The position numbers were made by a program, and so were the translations under genes. 64,000 nucleotides of DNA from positions 110,795 through 174,794 of the forward strand of contig JBQKKG010000008.1 of NCBI GenBank assembly GCA_052116865.1, in the 5' to 3' direction. Below are positions 1 to 7,855 of this stretch, piece by piece. This DNA is from CAUPWF01 sp963515125 (lineage in GTDB: Bacteria > Bacillota > Clostridia > Lachnospirales > Lachnospiraceae). A model generated the notes under the pieces. That model searched no databases, was not told where the DNA came from, and was given only the letters and a program-made list of their open reading frames with translations. How positions within the stretch are numbered: the first letter of the stretch is position 1; each line of letters opens with the position of its first letter.

Positions 1-1218
1 ATCATCCCCGTGGGTGTCACGCATCAAGTCATCGTTTTCATATTGGATAGAAGAAGACTTGATAGACATTTTTGCACAATATTCTTTAAATTTGCGTGGC
101 AATCTGGTTGACCATAATACTGTAAGGTTAGGTTCTGGAGATGTTCCAAGATTGTCCAGTGTGTGCAGGTAACGGAAAGAAGTTTTTGTAACTAATGGAC
201 GTCCATCAATTCCAACTCCGCCGATGGATTCTGTCACCCAAGTAGGATCGCCTGAAAATAGCATGTTGTATTCTGGTGTACGAGCAAATTTGACAAGACG
301 GAGTTTCATAATAAAATGGTCGATATATTCTTGTGCTTGTGCCTCTGTAATTACTCCATTGTCTAAGTCTCTTTCAATATAAATGTCAATAAAGGTAGAA
401 GTACGGCCTAGGCTCATGGCTGCGCCATTTTGCTCTTTTACAGCGGCTAAATAGCCAAAATATAACCACTGGATAGCCTCCTTGGCGTTAGAGGCGGGTT
501 TAGAGATATCGTATCCATATAGCTCGCCCAGTTTGGTTAATTCACCAAGTGCACGTATTTGTTCGGAAAGTTCTTCACGTAAACGAATATTATCACCGGT
601 CATTCGCACGAGGGAAGTCGCCAACTGCTCTTTTTTATCTTGAATAAGTAAGTCTGTTCCATACAAAGCAACACGGCGGTAGTCGCCGATAATTCGGCCA
701 CGCCCATAAGCATCAGGTAGTCCAGTAATGATAGCAGATTTACGAGCCAATTTCATCTCTGGAGTATAAGCGTCAAAGACACCTTGGTTATGGGTCTTTC
801 TATATTCAGTAAAGACTTTAACTACTTCAGGATCTACTTCATAGCCATTTTCGCTACAAGCGTTCTGTGCCATACGGATACCACCGTAAGGTTGTAATGA
901 TCGTTTGAAAGGTTTGTCTGTCTGAAAACCAACGATAGTTTCTAGCTGTTGATTTAGATATCCAGCTTTGTGTGATGTAATACTAGATACCGTTTTTGTA
1001 TCCATATCTAAAACTCCGCCAGCTTTACGTTCTTCTTCACTTAAACAAAGAACTTGATTCCAAAGGTCTGTTGTTGCTTTGGTGGGTCCAGCTAAAAATG
1101 TATCATCACCTTCATAGGGGGTATAATTTTGTTGAATAAAATCTCGCACATTTATGGAAGTACGATTCCAACGTCCTGGAGTAAATCCATTCCAATTCAA
1201 ATTCCAATTTTTTTCCAT
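1..1218 (-). CDS. pflB: Formate C-acetyltransferase (pyruvate formate-lyase), N-terminal 406 codons, partial
   Basis: Cytoplasmic glycyl-radical enzyme that converts pyruvate and CoA to formate and acetyl-CoA in anaerobic fermentation. The start is the ATG at 1218, preceded by AGGAGGAAATAAC. The reading frame is open to the window edge, so the protein is cut off. The N-terminus (MEKNWNLNWNGF), the stretch SLQPYGGIRMA and the stretch GLPDAYGRGRIIGDYRR are typical of PFL. The active-site cysteine pair and the C-terminal glycyl radical lie beyond the edge. It reads away from the lipoprotein gene at 1477, leaving a shared upstream region of about 260 bases that carries a palindrome. The identification is firm. 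Confidence 0.97.
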   Translation of the reverse strand, partial: MEKNWNLNWNGFTPGRWNRTSINVRDFIQQNYTPYEGDDTFLAGPTKATTDLWNQVLCLSEEERKAGGVLDMDTKTVSSITSHKAGYLNQQLETIVGFQTDKPFKRSLQPYGGIRMAQNACSENGYEVDPEVVKVFTEYRKTHNQGVFDAYTPEMKLARKSAIITGLPDAYGRGRIIGDYRRVALYGTDLLIQDKKEQLATSLVRMTGDNIRLREELSEQIRALGELTKLGELYGYDISKPASNAKEAIQWLYFGYLAAVKEQNGAAMSLGRTSTFIDIYIERDLDNGVITEAQAQEYIDHFIMKLRLVKFARTPEYNMLFSGDPTWVTESIGGVGIDGRPLVTKTSFRYLHTLDNLGTSPEPNLTVLWSTRLPRKFKEYCAKMSIKSSSIQYENDDLMRDTHGDD

Positions 1219-1338
1219 GTTATTTCCTCCTGTTTTTTTTATTATAATACTCATATTGAGTGAAAAAATAGAAACTTTATTTTTCAAGATTATTATATTT
1301 ATAAATGTAATTTTAGTCAATACAGATATTGTACTAAA

Positions 1339-1355
1339 TTGTATACAGTATACAA
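1339..1355. promoter_or_regulatory. 17-base palindrome between pflB and the lipoprotein gene, candidate operator
   Basis: TTGTATACAGTATACAA is a perfect inverted repeat about a single central base. It lies in the 258-base AT-rich divergent region, about 120 bases upstream of both starts. Half-site-like TTGTAC sequences flank it. It could bind a dimeric regulator such as a GntR-type protein, but nothing here identifies the regulator. It does not match the usual Rex consensus for fermentation genes. Confidence 0.4.
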
Positions 1356-1476
1356 ATTTGTACAATATTGACATTACAAGGAAAAAATTAAGAAATTTTT
1401 TATTCTTTTTTTGTAAAATTGGTGTATAGTGAATAGATAGTTAAAGAAATACTATTTAGTAATGGAGAAGAAGAAT

Positions 1477-2652
1477 ATGAAGAAGAAAATGTTTGAATTA
1501 AGTGCAATGATTTTATGTGTGGTATTGGTTCTTTGCGCTTGTGCTTCGCCTTCTGCTGATATTCAAGGAACGGACACGAGTCCAATTACAAAGAATGAAG
1601 ATGACCAGCATCAAAGTAATTTGAATGTATTAAACCCGCAAGCGTATAGTACGATTAATGGATTGGTATTAGAACCTGGTTCTTATATTTCGATTATAGG
1701 ACGAGCTTCGGATGGGGCTTATTGGTCTGCGATAAAAGTAGGAGCAGAGCGTGCAGTTGCGGATATGAATACATCACTAGGATATAAAGGGGAAGATAAA
1801 ATAAAAATAAATTATAGTGGTCCAAGTAAAAAGGACAATGTGGATGAACAGGTCAATATATTAGATGAGGAGTTGGCACGTTATCCTGTTGCAGTAGGAA
1901 TTGCAATTATTGATACACAGGCATGTTCCGTGCAATTTGATTTGGCATCAGAAAATGGAATTCCGATTGTGGCATTTGATTCGGGAAGCGACTATGACGG
2001 TATTGTATCTATGGTAGGCACAAATAATGCTGAGGCAGCACAAACTGCTACAAATAAAATGTGTACAGAAATTGATGATGAGGGTGAAATCATTTTAATT
2101 GTCAATGATTCTAAATCCACAACTGGAATAGAGCGAGAAAAGGTAGTAAGAGAAGAACTTGAAGCAAACCATCCAAACGTATCAATCGTGGAATCTATTC
2201 ATTTGGATAAAATAGAAGATTTGGCAAAGATTATTGCAGCAGAGAAAAACCAGGCTTTGCAAGAGGGCCAGCAGCAACTAGATCCAGCAACATTGACAGA
2301 AGAAGATGTGATGGCGTATTACTTTGAAAAGTATCCAGACATAAAAGGTATCTTATGTACAAATTATGATTCTACACAGTTAGGGTTAGCAACAAGTAAA
2401 ACTGCAGGTAAGAAATCCGAAGATTTTTCCATTGTTGGATTTGATGGTGGTGAGGCTCAATTGAAAGCCTTACAATCAGGTGATATCAATGGTTTAGTTG
2501 TTCAAAATCCATATGGAATTGGATATGCGACAGTGGTTGCGGCTAGTAGAGCAGTCTTGAAGATGGGAAATGAAGCGGTAGTAGATACAGGTTATACTTG
2601 GGTAACAAAAGATAACATGGGAGAAGAGAACATTCAAAAGATGTTATATTAG
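1477..2652 (+). CDS. Lipoprotein sugar-binding protein, periplasmic-binding-protein family
   Basis: Solute-binding lipoprotein of the ribose/galactose-binding type (Peripla_BP_4). The ATG at 1477 is preferred over an ATG 15 bases upstream because GGAGAAG sits at the right distance from it. Residues 1-22 form a signal peptide ending in a lipobox-like LCAC, so the mature protein would be anchored outside the membrane by a cysteine. The domain follows from about residue 60, with stretches typical of the fold (YWSAIKVGAERAV, GIPIVAFDSGSDY, SIVGFDGGEAQLKALQSG). No ABC permease or ATPase gene is next to it, so it is either an orphan binding protein or a sensor accessory. The ligand is unknown. Confidence 0.85.
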   Translation: MKKKMFELSAMILCVVLVLCACASPSADIQGTDTSPITKNEDDQHQSNLNVLNPQAYSTINGLVLEPGSYISIIGRASDGAYWSAIKVGAERAVADMNTSLGYKGEDKIKINYSGPSKKDNVDEQVNILDEELARYPVAVGIAIIDTQACSVQFDLASENGIPIVAFDSGSDYDGIVSMVGTNNAEAAQTATNKMCTEIDDEGEIILIVNDSKSTTGIEREKVVREELEANHPNVSIVESIHLDKIEDLAKIIAAEKNQALQEGQQQLDPATLTEEDVMAYYFEKYPDIKGILCTNYDSTQLGLATSKTAGKKSEDFSIVGFDGGEAQLKALQSGDINGLVVQNPYGIGYATVVAASRAVLKMGNEAVVDTGYTWVTKDNMGEENIQKMLY

Positions 2653-2663
2653 AGAAGGCATAT

Positions 2664-2709
2664 CCCCCTAAGGCAATGTGAACATGAAATTGCCTTGGGG
2701 GGAATTTTA
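2664..2709 (+). terminator. Intrinsic terminator after the binding-protein gene
   Basis: A stem of about 14 base pairs (CCCCCTAAGGCAAT with ATTGCCTTGGGGGG, one bulge) is followed by AATTTTATT, starting 12 bases past the stop codon. It ends the transcript of the lipoprotein gene before the symporter promoter. Confidence 0.8.
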
Positions 2710-2768
2710 TTGATTAATTTATTAAATATAATAAACAAAAATTGGAAAAAATGAAAGTTATATTAATA

Positions 2769-2797
2769 TTGACTGCATTTTTTTACTGTGATATACT
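2769..2797 (+). promoter_or_regulatory. Sigma-A type promoter for the dicarboxylate symporter
   Basis: TTGACT at 2769-2774 and TATACT at 2792-2797 are separated by exactly 17 bases. They lie about 80 bases upstream of the symporter start and just after the preceding terminator. Confidence 0.7.
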
Positions 2798-2877
2798 TTT
2801 TCTGTCAAAAAAATCATTGAAATTAAATTGCAAAATGAAATTATACATCAAGAAACTTGCAATATAGGAGGCGAAAA

Positions 2878-4158
2878 ATGATAGAGAGAAAAAAAGTAAG
2901 ATCAGATGAAAAGAAAAGGCTTTCCCTAACTTCACAGATTTTAATTGCGCTAGTTGGTGGGATAATTGTTGGATTATTCATGCAGGGGGATACAAGCGCT
3001 GCAGATGCATATATTAAACCTTTCGGAACTATTTTTTTAAATTTAATTAAAATGGTGGTTGTCCCAGTTGTATTATTTTCCATCATGCAAGGGGTTGTAT
3101 CGTTAAAAGATATACGTAAAGTAGGAGCAATTGGTGGGAAAACAATTACATTTTATATGTGTACAACCGCATTTGCAGTTGCACTAGGTCTACTATTTGC
3201 AAATGTGCTAAAAGTTGGGAAGGGATTTCAGCTAGCATCAGATTCACTACAAGTATATGAAGGAGCTACGCAGGCTCCCAATATGATAGATACCATTGTG
3301 AATATTTTTCCATCCAATGCGGTAGAGCCACTTGTGAACGCTACCATGTTGCAAGTGATTGTCATTGCCCTATTCTTTGGATTTGGTATTATAATGGCAG
3401 GCGAGAAAGGGAAAATGGCTGGTGAGTGTATCGAAAGCTTTTCGGAAGTTTGCATTAAAATAATGGGTATGATTATACATTTGTCACCCATAGGAGTATT
3501 TGCACTAATTGTTCCTGTAGTTGCAGCGAATGGTCCAAGTGTGCTACTTCCATTATTGAAATTAATTGGTGTGGTTTATCTAGCGAGTGCTGTTCATATG
3601 ATTGTTGTATACTCGGGAGCGGTTAGATCTATTGCAGGATTGAATCCAATTCAGTTTTTTCGTGGAATGAGTCAAGCCATTTTATTTGCATTTTCTAGTG
3701 CAAGTAGCGTAGGGACTCTGCCTTTTAACTTAGAAGGAACACAAAAGTTAGGAGTAAAAAAAGAGGTGGCAAGTTTTGTATTGCCGCTTGGTGCAACTAT
3801 TAACATGGATGGTACGGCGATTTATCAGGGAGTATGTGCCGTTTTTATTGCACAGATTTTTGGGATTCATTTGACGCTAGAGCAACAGTTAACTATTATT
3901 TTAACAGCTACTTTGGCTTCCATTGGAACCGCAGGAGTACCAGGAGCAGGAGTAATTATGCTTGCTATGGTATTAGAGAGCGTGGGATTGCCACTAGAGG
4001 GGATTGCATTAGTTGCAGGTGTAGATAGGATCTTGGATATGGCACGTACGACTGTAAATATCACTGGAGATGCAGCATGTGCTATTTGTGTAAATGCGTT
4101 GGAAGAAAAGAAAGAGAAAAAGTCAGTTGGAACAGTTTCAGCGGTATCTGAAACATGA
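2878..4158 (+). CDS. Sodium:dicarboxylate (glutamate/aspartate) symporter, SDF family
   Basis: Inner-membrane secondary transporter of the DctA/GltP family (DAACS), about 426 residues, the usual length. The ATG at 2878 follows AGGAGG with seven intervening bases. Many hydrophobic segments are visible, and the C-terminal half has the family signatures: a serine-rich hairpin (FSSASSVGTLPF), the NMDGT substrate/cation motif (GATINMDGTAIYQG) and the late loop with GVPGAG and DRILDMARTTVNITGD. The substrate is probably a C4-dicarboxylate or acidic amino acid. It is monocistronic or weakly linked to the methionine sulfoxide reductase gene 42 bases downstream. Confidence 0.93.
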   Translation: MIERKKVRSDEKKRLSLTSQILIALVGGIIVGLFMQGDTSAADAYIKPFGTIFLNLIKMVVVPVVLFSIMQGVVSLKDIRKVGAIGGKTITFYMCTTAFAVALGLLFANVLKVGKGFQLASDSLQVYEGATQAPNMIDTIVNIFPSNAVEPLVNATMLQVIVIALFFGFGIIMAGEKGKMAGECIESFSEVCIKIMGMIIHLSPIGVFALIVPVVAANGPSVLLPLLKLIGVVYLASAVHMIVVYSGAVRSIAGLNPIQFFRGMSQAILFAFSSASSVGTLPFNLEGTQKLGVKKEVASFVLPLGATINMDGTAIYQGVCAVFIAQIFGIHLTLEQQLTIILTATLASIGTAGVPGAGVIMLAMVLESVGLPLEGIALVAGVDRILDMARTTVNITGDAACAICVNALEEKKEKKSVGTVSAVSET

Positions 4159-4200
4159 TATAATAAATCGTAAAATTAGTAGAAGATTAGGAGGAGCGAT

Positions 4201-4707
4201 ATGAAGTCAATGGAATATGATTCCTTAGCGGATAACATACCAAAATCAAAGCTTTATAAATTATTAAAAATTCAATTGACGGGGCTTCTGGATGCAGTTC
4301 CATACACTATTGCAAATTTGGGAAATGCATCTGCATTGCTCAATAGGGCAATGAAAGAGATTAACTGGGTTGGTTTTTATCTGAGAAAGGGAGATCAATT
4401 AGTCCTGGGTCCATTTCAAGGGAAGCCTGCTTGTGTAACCATTCCAATAGGAAAAGGTGTTTGTGGAACTGCGGTATTAATGGATGAAACATTACTAATA
4501 CCAGACGTACATGAGTTTCCAGGACATATCGCCTGTGATTGTGACTCCAAGTCTGAGATTGTAATACCAATACATGTGGCAGGAGAAGTAGTGGGAGTAC
4601 TTGACATAGATAGTCCTTATACCCACCGATTTGATCAGGATGATCAGGAAGGGTTAGAACGACTTGTCAGGGTATTAGAGGAAGCTTGGAATGTAGAAGA
4701 GGTATAG
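4201..4707 (+). CDS. msrC: GAF-domain free methionine-(R)-sulfoxide reductase
   Basis: Cytoplasmic 168-residue GAF-domain enzyme that reduces free L-methionine-(R)-S-oxide, as known for the YebR/fRMsr family. The family stretch NWVGFYL is present near residue 55, and cysteines occur at the expected places in GKPACVTIPIGKGVCGTAV and HIACDCDSKSEIV, matching the catalytic and resolving cysteines. The distal DIDSP and RFDQDD motifs are also present. The start follows GGAGGAGCGAT. It lies between the symporter and a small membrane protein on the same strand, probably co-transcribed with the latter. Confidence 0.92.
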   Translation: MKSMEYDSLADNIPKSKLYKLLKIQLTGLLDAVPYTIANLGNASALLNRAMKEINWVGFYLRKGDQLVLGPFQGKPACVTIPIGKGVCGTAVLMDETLLIPDVHEFPGHIACDCDSKSEIVIPIHVAGEVVGVLDIDSPYTHRFDQDDQEGLERLVRVLEEAWNVEEV

Positions 4708-4725
4708 TGTAAAGGGGAGAACGTA

Positions 4726-4995
4726 TTGAGACAGGCAATCATTAGTTATTTGATAGTAGTGAATATCCTTGCATTTATACTGTATGGTTTAGACAAAAGT
4801 AGGGCAAAGAGGCATCGATGGCGTATTCCGGAGCGTACTTTATTAGGAATTGCAGCTTTAGGAGGGAGTCTTGGAGCATATGCTGGGATGTCGTGCTTTC
4901 GACATAAGACAAAGCATACAAAGTTTTCTGTAGGTATTCCGGTTATGATAGGAATACAGTTGATGGTCGTTTATGCTGTGGCAAAGATGCTGTGA
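4726..4995 (+). CDS. DUF1294 small membrane protein
   Basis: 89-residue protein with a TTG start preceded by AAAGGGGAG. The DUF1294 pattern is clear: an N-terminal hydrophobic segment, the stretch YGLDKSRAKRHRWRIPE, then GIAALGGSLGAYAGMSCFRHKTKHTKF and a second hydrophobic segment. Function is unknown for the family. It sits 18 bases after the GAF reductase gene and 41 bases before ytaF, so the three may form one transcript. Confidence 0.85.
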   Translation: MRQAIISYLIVVNILAFILYGLDKSRAKRHRWRIPERTLLGIAALGGSLGAYAGMSCFRHKTKHTKFSVGIPVMIGIQLMVVYAVAKML

Positions 4996-5036
4996 ATGAA
5001 TACTATGAAATAGATAAAGAGTTTGGAGTCTTTTGA

Positions 5037-5681
5037 ATGTTTCTAGAATTATCACGTTTGGCAAGTATTATGATTCTTATCATAGCACTCTCACTGGATA
5101 TGTTTGTAGCAAGTATCGCATATGGCGTTCGAAAGATAAAAGTAAAGTTTTCATTGGTAATGTTCATTAGTCTTATTTGTAGCGGATGTCTTGGAGTTGC
5201 ACTTTGGTTTGGAGCATTGCTTGATGGAATAGTACCAGAGACCCTGACAAAGACGATATGTTGTTTGAGCCTACTGGTTATTGGGCTAATAAAAATGCTA
5301 GATTATAAGATAAAATCATACGTAAATAAACATAATGAGATAGAGAGAAATGTTTGCTTTTCTATTTCGAAGCTAAGATTTATGCTAACCATTTATGCAA
5401 ATCCTACCAAAGCGGATAAAGATGAATCCAATACGCTTTCTGTGACAGAAGCTGTCTTTTTGGCTGGAGCAATGTCTGTAGATGGTTTGGTAGCAGGTGT
5501 GGGAGCGGGATTTTGGAAAATCAATATTATATTTACAATATTGTTATCAGTTGTTATTAATGCATTGGCAATTATGGGCGGGTGCTATATGGGAAATAAG
5601 ATAGCAATTAAGACAGATATTGATTTGTCGTGGCTAAGTGGTGCACTATTTATTATATTAGCCATTGCAAAATTGTTATAA
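5037..5681 (+). CDS. ytaF: YtaF-like sporulation membrane protein, MntP family
   Basis: 214-residue polytopic membrane protein. The repeated family signatures are visible as SLDMFVASIAYGVRKIK near the N-terminus and AMSVDGLVAGVGAGFW near residue 145, the pseudo-twofold pattern of MntP/YtaF transporters. YtaF is a sporulation-linked membrane protein and MntP exports manganese; the length and second repeat favour YtaF. The start at 5037 has TTGGAG upstream; an ATG at 5070 is a less likely alternative. It converges on the histidine kinase gene and shares a bidirectional terminator with it. Confidence 0.85.
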   Translation: MFLELSRLASIMILIIALSLDMFVASIAYGVRKIKVKFSLVMFISLICSGCLGVALWFGALLDGIVPETLTKTICCLSLLVIGLIKMLDYKIKSYVNKHNEIERNVCFSISKLRFMLTIYANPTKADKDESNTLSVTEAVFLAGAMSVDGLVAGVGAGFWKINIIFTILLSVVINALAIMGGCYMGNKIAIKTDIDLSWLSGALFIILAIAKLL

Positions 5682-5684
5682 TAG

Positions 5685-5719
5685 AAAAAGTGAAGGGAAG
5701 AAAAATCCCTTCACTTTTT
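5685..5719. terminator. Bidirectional intrinsic terminator
   Basis: AAAAAGTGAAGGGA and TCCCTTCACTTTTT form a perfect 14-base-pair stem with flanking A and T runs. It ends the convergent ytaF and histidine kinase transcripts. Confidence 0.9.
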
Positions 5720-7123
5720 CTATTTACTTAAGGAAAAAATGAATTCAGTTCCGACGCCTTGGGTACTTACTACATTGATATTTTCGTTATGTGCTTGAAT
5801 AACTTCTTTTACAATGGCAAGCCCAAGCCCAGTTCCTTTTTTGTCTTTTCCGCGAGAAAGGTCACTTTTGTAAAAGCGCTCCCAGACCTTATTCAAGCTA
5901 TCTCTAGGAATACCAATGCCATGATCTTTTACAGAAACAAAGACTTTATCGCCTCGTTCCGTAGTTTCTATGGTAATTGTAGAATTTGGGTTGCTGAATT
6001 TGATGGCGTTATCTAACAAGTTATAAAGCACCTGTTGAATTTTACGGCGATCTGCATTGACTTCAAGTACTTTAGATGCTAATAGCAATTCTATGGAAAT
6101 ATGTTTTGGGGTACAAATACCTTCAAAGGTGGCAGCTGTATTCTTAATTACTTCGTGAAGATTGAATTTATCTTTTAATAGAAGTAACTCTTTTGTATCA
6201 AATTCATTTAAGGTTAATAAATCTCGTGTTAAATCAGTTAACCGCTCTGTTTCAAATAAAATTATTTTTAAATATTTTTCCTGCATTTCAGTTGGAATTG
6301 TTCCATCGACCATTGCCTCCACATATCCTTTGATGGAGGTGAGTGGAGAACGAAAATCATGGGATACATTGGCTACGAATTTTTTTTGATAGTCCTCCAT
6401 GTCTTTCAACTGAGAAGACATGTAATTGAGGGAAGCTGACAGGTACCCCATTTCATCATGCGTATAGACGGGAATTTCATGATCAAGATTCCCGGAGGCA
6501 TATTGAGTTGCGGCTTCTGTAATACGCCGGATAGGTACATACATCAGATAATGAACAGCTATAAGAATAATAAAGGATAACAAGTAGATGATTAGTAATG
6601 TGATATAAATGGCGGACATAAAATGACTTTTACTTATAAGAATGTTGTCCATTGGTTTGTGAATCATCAAATAGCCTTTAGTGGAAAATCCTTGTATAAT
6701 TGGTGCAATGACGGAAATCATATCGGATGCAAAGTAATCATGATAGTTTCCGAGCATATATTGGCTATTGCCACCTTCGGCAGGATTAAAGTTCTTAATT
6801 TCTGTTGGTGGTAGTGGAACATCGTTGGTAGCTGAATATGCAATCATCTTTCCGGAAGAATCAACGAACCATACGGAAGACTCAAGGTATGTTTTCATTC
6901 CATTTAATTGAGCTCGTACATCAGAGGCAGAAAGATTTTCTGAAAAATAATTAGGAAGATAATTATTGGCAACCAAAGTAGCCTCTTTGTACAAAGAACT
7001 AGAAACATCGGTTACTAAATGATTTTCAATTAATTCCGAAGTTAAAGTTGCTGTGGCAAAAAGACTGACAAAACCAAATGCAATGTATACAATTATAAAT
7101 TTTAAGTACAGGGTACTTTTCAT
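5720..7123 (-). CDS. Membrane sensor histidine kinase
   Basis: 467-residue sensor kinase, partner of the adjacent OmpR-type regulator. The layout is TM1 (about 7-28), an extracellular sensor (about 29-168), TM2 (169-191), HAMP (about 192-245), HisKA with the phosphoacceptor His255 in ANVSHDFRSPL, and HATPase_c with N box (NLLDNAIKFS), G1 box (KDHGIGIP) and G2 box (KGTGLGLAIVKEV). ATG at 7123 has GAGGATG upstream. It lies 18 bases after the regulator gene, the last gene of the mutS2-regulator-kinase operon. The signal it senses cannot be read from the sequence. Confidence 0.95.
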   Translation of the reverse strand: MKSTLYLKFIIVYIAFGFVSLFATATLTSELIENHLVTDVSSSLYKEATLVANNYLPNYFSENLSASDVRAQLNGMKTYLESSVWFVDSSGKMIAYSATNDVPLPPTEIKNFNPAEGGNSQYMLGNYHDYFASDMISVIAPIIQGFSTKGYLMIHKPMDNILISKSHFMSAIYITLLIIYLLSFIILIAVHYLMYVPIRRITEAATQYASGNLDHEIPVYTHDEMGYLSASLNYMSSQLKDMEDYQKKFVANVSHDFRSPLTSIKGYVEAMVDGTIPTEMQEKYLKIILFETERLTDLTRDLLTLNEFDTKELLLLKDKFNLHEVIKNTAATFEGICTPKHISIELLLASKVLEVNADRRKIQQVLYNLLDNAIKFSNPNSTITIETTERGDKVFVSVKDHGIGIPRDSLNKVWERFYKSDLSRGKDKKGTGLGLAIVKEVIQAHNENINVVSTQGVGTEFIFSLSK

Positions 7124-7141
7124 TTATTACATCCTCTTTTT

Positions 7142-7846
7142 CTACTTTTTTACTTCAAACTTATAACCAATGCCCCAGACGGTTCCTAAGCTCCAATGTG
7201 CATGATCTTTGATTTTTTCACGTAACCGCTTTATGTGCACATCTACGGTGCGGGTATCTCCGATATATTCATAGCCCCAGATTTGATCTAGAAGTTGTTC
7301 TCTGGTAAAAACTTGGTTTGGCGAAGCTGCTAAGAAGTACAAAAGTTCTAATTCTTTTGGGGGCATATCCACTACTTCACCATCACATATAACCGAATAG
7401 TTGGTTAAGTTAATGGTAATACCAGGGAATTCAACGCATCTTCCTTTATCTGCTACAAGTTCTTCGGATTTTACTGGTTGGTATCGTCTCAATACTGCTT
7501 TTACACGGGCAACCATTTCTTTCGAGTCAAAGGGTTTCATGATGTAATCATCAGCGCCCAATTCTAGACCGAGCACCTTGTCAAAGACTTCGCCTTTTGC
7601 GGATAACATGATAATGGGTGTATTAGATTTTGCTCGAATTTCTCGACATACTTGATATCCATCAATGCCTGGTAACATTAGATCTAGTAGAACCAAGTTT
7701 GGTACATAAGAATCGAAAGCGACTAGAGCTTCCTCACCATCATGAACCATCATGGTATCAAAACATTCCTTTGTTAAATAAAGGGAAATAAGTTCTGCGA
7801 TACTCTCATCATCATCAACAATTAATATTTTTTGTTTTGCAACCAT
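7142..7846 (-). CDS. OmpR-family response regulator
   Basis: 234-residue two-domain regulator. The receiver domain has the acidic pocket DDDE near residue 11, phosphoacceptor Asp55 in LVLLDLMLPGIDG and Lys104 in MKPFDSKE. The C-terminal winged helix ends with the recognition region RTVDVHIKRLREKI. The start ATG at 7846 follows TAGGAGGTTTTT, which overlaps the end of mutS2, so the two are transcriptionally and probably translationally linked. It is the cognate regulator of the downstream kinase. Its target genes are unknown. Confidence 0.96.
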   Translation of the reverse strand: MVAKQKILIVDDDESIAELISLYLTKECFDTMMVHDGEEALVAFDSYVPNLVLLDLMLPGIDGYQVCREIRAKSNTPIIMLSAKGEVFDKVLGLELGADDYIMKPFDSKEMVARVKAVLRRYQPVKSEELVADKGRCVEFPGITINLTNYSVICDGEVVDMPPKELELLYFLAASPNQVFTREQLLDQIWGYEYIGDTRTVDVHIKRLREKIKDHAHWSLGTVWGIGYKFEVKK

Positions 7847-7855
7847 AAAAACCTC

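Noticed and set aside
1154..1429. 91-codon plus-strand open frame overlapping the start of pflB
   Set aside because: It runs antisense through the pflB start and the AT-rich promoter region, has no ribosome binding site, and is low-complexity Phe/Ile-rich.
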